Virus record (IMG/VR): IMGVR_UViG_3300020200_000071
Location: 1-37,370 of that record
Strand: one strand, 5' to 3'
Length of the DNA: 37,370 nt
Origin: a virus
In this document: piece after piece, positions 31,654-37,370 of the stretch
Layout of the letters: each line of letters starts with the position of its first letter
Numbering within the stretch: position 1 is the stretch's first letter
Made by a program: the position numbers and the translations under genes
The notes under the pieces: generated by a model
The model's input: only the letters and a program-made list of their open reading frames with translations
What the model was told of the DNA's origin: nothing
Database searches by the model: none

Positions 31654-32235
31654 CTAGAATTTTTTAATGCTTGGTGATCTTTTCTTAGTGTAATATTTCC
31701 AAGTATATGAGCTAGGATTTGCTTTTGCGTGCTCAAAGTCAATATTCTCAGCTGCCCATTGCATTGCCTTATCAAAGAACTCTAGATCGGACATTTTGGT
31801 GTAGCCTTCTGCGTGTGAAAATCTCTTAATCTTAAAATCCACTGAGCCAGCGTATCTTGAATGAAGACCAAGGTTAATTCCCTTTGGCGTCATTCGCCTA
31901 ATTAATTTTGTCCCGGCAAAGAATCCTATACCCCAGCCGTTTGATGGTGTATAATTTTGATCTAGTGAAAATATAATATTACCATTAACTAATTGTGTGC
32001 GACTGGATACCATATGTAACCCTAATGCCATTAGCTGCTTAGCGCCTTCTGTTTCTAGAGCCTGCTTAATGTCTTCTATGCCCATTGCGCCGCTTGCCAT
32101 ATAGGCTTCTCGACGAATTTCTCTTTTTTGAGCATCATATTCAGCATCATCGACCAGTCCAAGTTTTCTCATACGATCTAATTCGTCAAACTCGTATGTT
32201 TCATTAATAAATTGGGAAAAACTGTATAGTTTCAT
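31654..32235 (-). CDS. Virion-associated-like protein with capsid-targeting-like N-terminus
   Basis: A 193-residue protein. Residues 1-13 read MKLYSFSQFINET, nearly identical to the start at 3031-3285 and close to the T4 capsid-targeting sequence; INE-T is the possible cleavage site. Residues 20-27 read DRMRKLGL, the second shared motif, followed by VDDAEYDAQKREIRREA, a short helical hairpin. The body (about 60-180) is alpha/beta, with Trp/Gly-rich GWGIGFFAGTKLIRRMTPKG. No family was recognised. An exact TATAAATA box lies five bases before the ATG. Confidence 0.65.
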   Translation of the reverse strand: MKLYSFSQFINETYEFDELDRMRKLGLVDDAEYDAQKREIRREAYMASGAMGIEDIKQALETEGAKQLMALGLHMVSSRTQLVNGNIIFSLDQNYTPSNGWGIGFFAGTKLIRRMTPKGINLGLHSRYAGSVDFKIKRFSHAEGYTKMSDLEFFDKAMQWAAENIDFEHAKANPSSYTWKYYTKKRSPSIKKF

Positions 32236-32240
32236 ACAAT

Positions 32241-32248
32241 TATTTATA
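32241..32248 (-). promoter_or_regulatory. Exact late promoter box TATAAATA, 5 bases before ATG
   Basis: Minus-strand TATAAATAATTGT directly precedes the ATG at 32235. With T4-like spacing transcription would start at the ATG itself. It repeats the arrangement at 18480-18487. Confidence 0.5.
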
Positions 32249-32284
32249 AAAACAGGACTAATAGATTAGCTATAAGATGCTAAG

Positions 32285-33079
32285 TTAATCCACTAGTTTT
32301 TCGCCACAGCTCGGGCAAAATTTCCAACTTGATTTTCTGATTCGGGTTCGGCAACTAGTACAGTATTGTCGAATTTCGCCAACCTCAATTGGTTTTAACG
32401 AATTTGGTAAAATCTTCCAGCTTGATGAGGCTTCCATAAAATTTGAAAATTCTCCAAAAGCTTCAACTAACGGTTGATTAGATTTTTCGCTAACTTCGAC
32501 TCTGCCAGTTTCAAGTGATCCAGCAACGTTCATTGAAATGTTGCTGATAGTTGATCCGCCAAGCGACGTATTCGTAAAATACGTATTTTCTGGATTATTC
32601 GTATTTGTGGTAGTTCCATACCAATAATCGCCAGTATTTGGCGGAGTAGATATAGTAACTGTCGCCGTTCCCGAACTAGTCGTTAACCATGGATAACTCG
32701 TATTAATTTGAGTTTTTAATTTCTCTGGATAAAATTCAGCAATGACATCGCCATTATTGATAATCGCAGCCTGTGCGTCGGCAGCCTGTCCATCAATTTC
32801 ATAGGTTTCAAATTTGAATTTTCTATGAGTATCAATAAACCTTTCCAAAAATATACGCTGACCGGGTTTAATGATTATCCCAGCCTGTGAAATATAGGAT
32901 CCGTTTATTTTGATTTTTGCAAGGTACGGTCGAGTAGTTGGATTGTATAGTTCAATTTCAAATTGTGAACCGTCCTTTAAATAGAGATTCGACCCATAAG
33001 CCTTGAGTCGACTTTTGTTTACTGTGATGTGAGCTGTAGGCTTTAGCTTAGAAGCCAGCTCAAAGTTAAGTATTGACAT
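32285..33079 (-). CDS. Virion-like beta protein with internal targeting-like motif and C-terminal zinc ribbon
   Basis: A 264-residue protein in three parts. Residues about 15-120 form a beta-rich domain with LYLKDGSQFEIELYNPTTRP and IIIKPGQRIFLERFID, a pattern I recall from unnamed proteins of large phages. Residues 130-200 are Thr/Asn/Gly-rich and repetitive. Residues 208-217 read FGEFSNFMEA, a version of the shared F-x-x-F motif. The C-terminus has a CXXC...CXXC zinc ribbon (Cys240, 243, 255, 258). I know of no exact relative. The role is unknown but may be late and virion-linked. Confidence 0.6.
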   Translation of the reverse strand: MSILNFELASKLKPTAHITVNKSRLKAYGSNLYLKDGSQFEIELYNPTTRPYLAKIKINGSYISQAGIIIKPGQRIFLERFIDTHRKFKFETYEIDGQAADAQAAIINNGDVIAEFYPEKLKTQINTSYPWLTTSSGTATVTISTPPNTGDYWYGTTTNTNNPENTYFTNTSLGGSTISNISMNVAGSLETGRVEVSEKSNQPLVEAFGEFSNFMEASSSWKILPNSLKPIEVGEIRQYCTSCRTRIRKSSWKFCPSCGEKLVD

Positions 33080-33155
33080 AGTATTTTGGTTTTTTTGCGT
33101 GTCTCTTCGTAGCTATTGCTAACTACTCTAAGGCCCCTAAAGACCCGAGACTAAC

Positions 33156-33168
33156 AGAGCGAGGCTCT
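33156..33168. other. Small hairpin in the 33080-33206 gap
   Basis: AGAGC (33156-33160), a GAG loop and GCTCT (33164-33168) form a short stem. The gap around it is GC-richer than other gaps here (GGCCCC and GACCCGAG runs) and has no T-tract, so it is not an obvious terminator. A structured 5' leader for 32285-33079 is possible. Confidence 0.25.
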
Positions 33169-33206
33169 ATGTCCAATATTATTTAACTAACGAAACTGCA
33201 AAAGTT

Positions 33207-34235
33207 TTAGTTCCAATAGCCTTTATCTCCGTTTGCGTGAATAATTCTACCCCAGTCGCTAGGTACAGCAAAGCCAGGATTATCGAATACTAGCCATATA
33301 GTCTTTTTACCCCAACTTTTTGGAGCAGGTGGCAAATTATTAGTTAAGTACCCATCCGTTATGATCACTACGAAATCTACATTGCCTTTTAGATTTTTAT
33401 CAATCCATGAGATTACATCTGGAATTGCTTCAGTTCCACCGCCGGTTCTAACCTTTGCAAAATCATCAGGTGTTGGCTTTTTAAAGCCCTTAATCTGAAA
33501 TGGATCTACTACTGTATTTGCAAAAGGCAATACAGAAACAGTTTTTATCTTCTTTGCTTTAACAATACCTACAACTTCTGCTGCTAATTCTGGAAAAGCT
33601 CCGGCAATTGATCCGCTAACATCCATTGCAACTGCTGCATTGTCCAATGCATTGTCAGTATCCTCTAATCCATAGCGATATTGACCTGTACTAATGTGTC
33701 TACGATTCGGTAATTTAAATGAACTTGATGACGCAAGTTTTCCTATAAATCTTCTTAGCTCTTGTCGCCAATTAACTTTAGGCTCAGTAAGTTCCATAAT
33801 ACGCTGGTAGATAGCGCCCTTTCCACTGCCAGCTGATTTAGATCTTGGATTTAAGTGAGTCTGCGCAAGCTTACGACCTAGGTCTTTCCAATCTTGGTCA
33901 GACATATTTCGGCTCTCGCTCGGATCAACTCCCTCTTCTTCGGCAATTCTTCGACCTTTTTCTCTAGTAATTACCTCGCCAGTCATCGGCCCTCTTATGA
34001 CAGTCACTGATGGTTGCGCATCGTCATCTGAAAAGTCTCCGCTTTTTACCATCGGCGATTTTTCTGAACCTTCTTGTTTGCCGGAATCTTGGCCTTCACC
34101 ATCTTGCGGTTCTCCATGTTCGCCAGACTCTTGGTCACCAAGACTATCTGTTCGTTGTTGGCTTTGAGAAGATTGACCTCCATTACCTTGACCAGGCTTA
34201 TTGATTTTTACTATTTCGTCCAGACTCGCTTTCAT
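33207..34235 (-). CDS. VWA-domain protein (DUF2201 C-terminal type), partner of MoxR ATPase
   Basis: A 342-residue protein. Residues 15-75 are Gln/Gly/Glu/Ser-rich and disordered. A linker and helical part (about 85-185) precede a von Willebrand A domain with the MIDAS motif DVSGS at 205-209, a GGGTE loop near 268 and IITDGYL near 290. Such VWA proteins work with MoxR AAA+ ATPases as chaperone-like or metal-insertion systems. The ATG overlaps the stop of the HExxH protein (TAATG). In bacteria I recall the metallopeptidase-like part and the VWA part in one polypeptide (DUF2201); here they are two coupled genes. Confidence 0.8.
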   Translation of the reverse strand: MKASLDEIVKINKPGQGNGGQSSQSQQRTDSLGDQESGEHGEPQDGEGQDSGKQEGSEKSPMVKSGDFSDDDAQPSVTVIRGPMTGEVITREKGRRIAEEEGVDPSESRNMSDQDWKDLGRKLAQTHLNPRSKSAGSGKGAIYQRIMELTEPKVNWRQELRRFIGKLASSSSFKLPNRRHISTGQYRYGLEDTDNALDNAAVAMDVSGSIAGAFPELAAEVVGIVKAKKIKTVSVLPFANTVVDPFQIKGFKKPTPDDFAKVRTGGGTEAIPDVISWIDKNLKGNVDFVVIITDGYLTNNLPPAPKSWGKKTIWLVFDNPGFAVPSDWGRIIHANGDKGYWN

Positions 34236-34960
34236 TAACCGTTTACTATTTTAATAGCTTCTTCTTTTGTGATTGGTTCATAGTCGACTTCTCTAGTTGC
34301 TTCATCTATGCTTTTAACTATTCCATAACCACCAGTTCTTTCATTACGGATTACATCTCCAACTGAAAGAGGTTGGTCTTGGCCGCCTTGGCCCCGGCCT
34401 CCATCTTTATTCTTATCTTGTTGTGGTAGTGACTGAGGAGGAGACATAACTCCAGGATCCTCATAGATCTGTTCAGCGTTCATACCTTTATATCGTTCTT
34501 CGATTAGGCCCTTTAACTCATTTGCGATTTCACTCTTTGAAATAATGCCATCATCTGCTAGCATCAAATTAATTTCATAATCTGTTGCATAATTCCATTT
34601 TGTAGGAGAGCGACCATCCATTCTAGCGAAGTGTAATAGTGCACAGTGTAGAACTTCGTGGCATAGGATAAAAACAATTTGTTTATCAGTTAATGGTGCA
34701 AAAAAGTCAGGATTAATAAAAAGGTGAGTTCCATCGACTGCTGCCGTTTGGATTGCGGAGTTTCTAGTATAAACAATCTTTAGCTTGTATGCTAGTTCCG
34801 CAAAAAACCTATATCGGCCGGTTAATATTTGAAACGCATATGACGTCTTAATCCTAGCCTTTTTACTATTTAGATCCTCAATTTGATTTTCTAAGACTAG
34901 TTCAGTACTTGCAAATTCTTGATACCTGTTAAAACTATTCCAGTCTAATAGTATCTTCAT
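34235..34960 (-). CDS. HExxH metallopeptidase-like protein (DUF2201 N-terminal type)
   Basis: A 241-residue protein if started at ATG 34960, which overlaps the MoxR stop as TAATG; an upstream alternative at 35014 is unlikely. Residues 101-105 are HEVLH with a further H at 110 and a downstream WNYATDYEINLML, the pattern of zinc peptidase-like DUF2201 N-terminal domains (H-E-x-x-H, then W-N-x-A-x-D-x-x-x-N). The C-terminal third is flexible, Gln/Gly/Asp-rich (DKNKDGGRGQGGQDQ), ending in a small beta domain. The N-terminus, MKILLDWNSFNRYQEFAS, loosely resembles the targeting-like motif. It probably forms a complex with the VWA protein. Confidence 0.75.
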   Translation of the reverse strand: MKILLDWNSFNRYQEFASTELVLENQIEDLNSKKARIKTSYAFQILTGRYRFFAELAYKLKIVYTRNSAIQTAAVDGTHLFINPDFFAPLTDKQIVFILCHEVLHCALLHFARMDGRSPTKWNYATDYEINLMLADDGIISKSEIANELKGLIEERYKGMNAEQIYEDPGVMSPPQSLPQQDKNKDGGRGQGGQDQPLSVGDVIRNERTGGYGIVKSIDEATREVDYEPITKEEAIKIVNG

Positions 34961-36513
34961 TATTGTCCAAGTTTTTCGATTTCTTTCATTGAACCAGGAT
35001 AAGCAGCTAACCAACGTTTAAGACCGGCTTGCGTAACTGGATATTGATTATTTGCAACCTTTGGTTGAATTTCTCTAACTGCTGTTAAAATTTGAATTGA
35101 TACAGTTGGATCTCCTACTCTAATCAAGTATTCAAATAGATTGGCGATTTCTTCGTCAGTCAATTCGCGATCTTTGTATTCGTATGCAATTGCTGATGCT
35201 AAGATATATGCTGTATCAATTTCATAATCGTCTCGGCCTCTTGCTTTTGGCGGAAGCGGCGCGTCATTTGGTGTTGAGTAAACCAATCCCATTTTGTCAA
35301 GATCGATTTTTTGAGATAGTGTATAGTATCCCATAAACATCTGAGCTGCTTCTTTACCTACGTTCGGTGAAATTGCCTCGTCTTCAATAATTTCAGGAGT
35401 CAGTGTTTTACCAGAATCATCTGCTTCTTTTTTAAGATTCTTCCAAGCGATTGCAGCTGCTTCCCATGAACGTGGACTTGGGAAGATTGTTCCAGATATG
35501 TTTGGATCGTATTTATGGAAAAACTCCTGACCCTTAGTCCAATTAAGGAATGAAATAATGCGTGGATCGAAAAGGTCTTCGCCAGTTTGAGTTTTTGCAG
35601 AAAGTGCAAATTTGCTGTAATCCTTAATTGAAGGTGAGAAGTTTATTTGTTGAAAACGGTTACCTAAAGCCGACCCAAATTCAGATGTGTTGGTTTCGTC
35701 ATCTTCCATACGGTTTGATGCAGCAATAATTGTCCAATTGCTACCTAATTTCCAACCACCGTCCATTTCTCTGTCGAGAACTAGCTTTAAACAAATATTA
35801 CGAATTGCTTCTTTTGCTCTCGATAATTCGTCCAAGAAGATAATTCCTCCCTTTGCATCTATACCGTTTGCTTCATCATTTCCAGCTTTACCTTGAGATT
35901 CATGGTAAACCGGTAACCATCTTTGAGGAATACGAGTTGCTCTACGTGAGAATCTGTCCTGTGCTACAGCTGACCCATCAACCTCTGGTAAAAAGAAATC
36001 TTCCGGTGCATATGTTGTCAATTGGACATCGATCATACGACCACCGTATTTCTGTTGAATCATTTTAACGATTGACGTTTTACCAATACCTGGAGCTCCC
36101 CAAATCATTAAGGGGCGTTCGTCTTTATTTTTAATGATTCTATTAAGAATGTTAAGAAGTCTCTCAGATCCCACATTTGGAACACCCGCTTGAGGATTAG
36201 GAAAGTCCAATGAAACTACTGCTTCTGCAACTTCTGCAGTATCATTTTCTCTAGTAATTTTAGGCATAGCTGAAAGGCCTAGAGCCTTTGCATCTTCAGC
36301 CGATGGAATAATAGTTACGCCATAAGGAATGGTGCCGTTTGCTCCATCTTTTGATCTTTTGCCTGACATTTGTGCCTTTAGGGCACCTAAGAAATCTCCA
36401 GCTTTACCGATTAGGCCTTTGACTGCCCCGGCTACTTTTTTACCGAATGAGGCAAGGCTCTCATTACTTAAGTTCTCACCAATGAAATCTGTATAAGATT
36501 TGATAATACGCAT
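34960..36513 (-). CDS. MoxR-type AAA+ ATPase with capsid-targeting-like N-terminus
   Basis: A 517-residue protein. The N-terminus reads MRIIKSYTDFIGEN, matching the shared F-I-x-E pattern, with IGE-N as a possible prohead-protease site. It is followed by an extra Gly/Lys/Ala-rich segment of about 100 residues not typical of MoxR proteins. The AAA+ core has Walker A GAPGIGKT (139-146), Walker B GIIFLDELSRA (223-233) and sensor 1 IIAASNR near 257. MoxR proteins remodel target complexes with VWA partners, here the two genes directly downstream. A late box lies 22 bases before the ATG; the start has a weak Shine-Dalgarno (AGGA). Confidence 0.85.
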   Translation of the reverse strand: MRIIKSYTDFIGENLSNESLASFGKKVAGAVKGLIGKAGDFLGALKAQMSGKRSKDGANGTIPYGVTIIPSAEDAKALGLSAMPKITRENDTAEVAEAVVSLDFPNPQAGVPNVGSERLLNILNRIIKNKDERPLMIWGAPGIGKTSIVKMIQQKYGGRMIDVQLTTYAPEDFFLPEVDGSAVAQDRFSRRATRIPQRWLPVYHESQGKAGNDEANGIDAKGGIIFLDELSRAKEAIRNICLKLVLDREMDGGWKLGSNWTIIAASNRMEDDETNTSEFGSALGNRFQQINFSPSIKDYSKFALSAKTQTGEDLFDPRIISFLNWTKGQEFFHKYDPNISGTIFPSPRSWEAAAIAWKNLKKEADDSGKTLTPEIIEDEAISPNVGKEAAQMFMGYYTLSQKIDLDKMGLVYSTPNDAPLPPKARGRDDYEIDTAYILASAIAYEYKDRELTDEEIANLFEYLIRVGDPTVSIQILTAVREIQPKVANNQYPVTQAGLKRWLAAYPGSMKEIEKLGQ

Positions 36514-36535
36514 GATCTTCCTAAATACTTTTTGT

Positions 36536-36543
36536 TATTTATT
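36536..36543 (-). promoter_or_regulatory. T4-like late promoter box AATAAATA
   Basis: Minus-strand AATAAATAAC, 22 bases before the ATG at 36513. AGGA lies 6 bases before the ATG, one of the few Shine-Dalgarno-like sequences seen here. Confidence 0.5.
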
Positions 36544-36626
36544 CAGGCCAAGCTTTCATATTTTTAATCTGAGTTTGTCATTTAGTACCAATGCTTCCCA
36601 ATAACCAGCAGATTCATTTTGATGAA

Positions 36627-36655
36627 TAAAAAAGGGCCCAAGTATGGGCCCTTTT
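36627..36655 (-). terminator. Strong hairpin terminator after the Myb-like gene
   Basis: AAAAGGGCCC and GGGCCCTTTT form a ten-pair stem around AAGTAT. On the minus strand it ends in a T-rich run after the stop at 36679. The symmetric A and T flanks could allow action on both strands. Confidence 0.85.
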
Positions 36656-36678
36656 CTGATAGAGTGAAATGTAAATGA

Positions 36679-37047
36679 TTAACTTTCAAATACAATCATA
36701 GTTGCTTTAACACCGTACTGCTTAGTCATTTTAGAAATTACTTCAGTAATTTCACTGAACATTCCAGATGGAGCAGTTTGAACTGCTGTAGTGTTTACAG
36801 TCGCTTTAGCAGCTTTAGCAGCTTTAGCAGTAGACTTAGCGCGAACATGAATTCCACCATTCATTCGGGTCTCTAAACCTAGAGTTCCCTTACGGGCCCA
36901 AACTGATGGAAGAGTTCGGTCTAGCTTTTTAGCAATCTGCTTTCCGCCTAAACCTGCGTTTACAGAATCGATCAGCATCTGATCTTCTTCGGTCGTCCAG
37001 CGTTGACTGTGACGATCCGGTGCGTTTGAAATTTTCTTTCGTTCCAT
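36679..37047 (-). CDS. Myb/SANT-like DNA-binding protein with an AAK repeat
   Basis: A 122-residue basic protein. Residues about 16-58 read RWTTEEDQMLIDSVNAGLGG, then KQIAKKLDRTLPSVWARKG, a Myb/SANT-like helix-turn-helix also found in GcrA-like and homing-endonuclease-linked phage proteins. Residues 72-84 are a Lys/Ala repeat (AKAAKAAKA) encoded by a 9-base tandem repeat. The C-terminus is a short helical domain with VISKMTKQYGVKATMIVF. It probably binds phage or host DNA as a regulator or nucleoid-like protein. A strong terminator follows; no late box precedes it. Confidence 0.65.
   Translation of the reverse strand: MERKKISNAPDRHSQRWTTEEDQMLIDSVNAGLGGKQIAKKLDRTLPSVWARKGTLGLETRMNGGIHVRAKSTAKAAKAAKATVNTTAVQTAPSGMFSEITEVISKMTKQYGVKATMIVFES
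36803..36830. repeat. Tandem 9-base repeat encoding Ala-Ala-Lys
   Basis: Three copies of TTTAGCAGC (plus strand) in a row within the Myb-like gene. They encode an Ala/Lys low-complexity linker and are prone to slippage. They are not a CRISPR or regulatory repeat. Confidence 0.8.
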
Positions 37048-37160
37048 GTTGTTAACTTTTTTGTTTTTATTAAGTTTAATGAAGAAAATATACTACAAAA
37101 ACATAATAATTGGCCAGCCGAGTCTTATATTATTATATGTTTAGGCCAACTCTATTAAAA

Positions 37161-37194
37161 GAATAAGGCCCGAATTTGCATTCAGGCCTTATTC
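37161..37194 (-). terminator. Terminator downstream of the right-edge gene
   Basis: GAATAAGGCC and GGCCTTATTC pair with an inner GAAT/ATTC extension. On the minus strand the stem is followed by TTTTA. It would end the gene whose last codons lie at 37322-37370. Confidence 0.7.
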
Positions 37195-37224
37195 AACCAA
37201 ATAAAAACGCAGATTTAATTATAT

Positions 37225-37256
37225 CTCAGGACGTCGACTTAATAGTAGACACTGAG
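37225..37256. other. Imperfect hairpin in the 37195-37321 gap
   Basis: CTCAG (37225-37229) pairs with CTGAG (37252-37256), and an inner GTC(G)ACT pairs with AGT(A)GAC around TAAT, with one bulge and one mismatch. It has no T-tract. It may be chance or part of a small RNA or 3' UTR. Confidence 0.2.
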
Positions 37257-37321
37257 TTACGAGTTAACCACATTTTCATATAGCAAAAATAACACTAAAT
37301 TCTCTAATAGAAAAATATCTA

Positions 37322-37370
37322 TTAATCTTTTTTGAGCTTTCTTTTTACAGCCTCGCGGGTCTTTTCCATC
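37322..37370 (-). CDS. C-terminal edge of a gene running off the right end
   Basis: On the minus strand an open frame enters from the right edge and stops with TAA at 37322-37324. The visible part, MEKTREAVKRKLKKD, is basic and helical; the first Met may be internal. The terminator at 37161-37194 supports a real gene end. Too short to name. Confidence 0.35.
   Translation of the reverse strand, partial: MEKTREAVKRKLKKD

Noticed and set aside
34961-35014. Longer start for the HExxH protein
   Set aside because: The ATG at 34960 overlaps the MoxR stop as TAATG, the same coupling used by the next pair of genes.
35400-36068. Frames at 35400-35609, 35687-35896 and 35853-36068
   Set aside because: They overlap the MoxR core in other frames, and the MoxR frame has all AAA+ motifs.
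36803-36830. Short direct repeats as a CRISPR-like or origin repeat
   Set aside because: They are in frame, without spacers, and encode an Ala/Lys linker.
37048-37321. tRNA or small RNA gene in the right-hand gap
   Set aside because: Only a terminator hairpin and one imperfect hairpin are visible; no cloverleaf or conserved tRNA boxes.

Overview
The window is a gene-dense, AT-rich piece of a large tailed-phage genome of the T4 supergroup (myovirus). The anchors are a UvsY-like recombination mediator and a UvsW-like helicase, the C-terminal half of a gp43-like family B DNA polymerase, a gp61-like primase, a gp4 (gp50)-like head completion protein, a gp20-like portal and a gp25-like baseplate wedge protein. 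I see no rRNA, tRNA, CRISPR array or insertion sequence. Most start codons lack a Shine-Dalgarno sequence and sit behind A/T-rich stretches, and late-type TATAAATA boxes recur. The missing Shine-Dalgarno sites suggest a Bacteroidota-like host, but that is inference only.

Layout. Positions 1-6658 (minus): a large structural-looking protein running off the left edge, then an overlapping operon of small head-associated-looking proteins, a cupin-like protein and a Dps-like protein. 6783-8354 (plus): a metallophosphoesterase. 8346-11287 (minus): a ligase/nucleotidylyltransferase fusion, a P-loop kinase and a HAD phosphatase, which look like a nucleic-acid end-healing and sealing cassette. 11345-13854 (plus): an unknown, UvsY and UvsW. 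13832-15646 (minus): three unknown or virion-like proteins. 15741-21348 (plus): polymerase C-half, primase, gp4, an unknown and the portal. 21350-25793 (minus): gp25, further structural-looking proteins and a HAD/nucleotidylyltransferase fusion. 25806-27818 (minus): a ClpC-like unfoldase. 28011-30856 (minus): small accessory genes. 30931-33079 (minus): a membrane-anchored coiled-coil protein and small virion-like proteins. 33207-36513 (minus): MoxR ATPase, HExxH protein and VWA protein in one coupled operon. 36679-37370 (minus): a Myb-like DNA-binding protein and the edge of a further gene.

The most striking feature is a short peptide shared by many otherwise unrelated proteins: a hydrophobic/aromatic F-x-x-F-I-x-E pattern followed by A, S, T or N, usually at the extreme N-terminus. 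It closely resembles the capsid-targeting propeptide of T4 internal proteins (MKTYQEFIAE, cut after I-x-E by the gp21 prohead protease). If that holds, this phage packages a large set of proteins in its head, including a MoxR-type AAA+ ATPase. Four of these proteins also share a second motif, D-R-[LM]-x-x-[LV]-G-L.

There is no gene-free stretch over 300 bases. The longest gaps are 37048-37321 (two hairpins), 27819-28010 (a possible 18-codon ORF and a terminator), 36514-36678 (a late-type box and a terminator) and 33080-33206 (one small hairpin).
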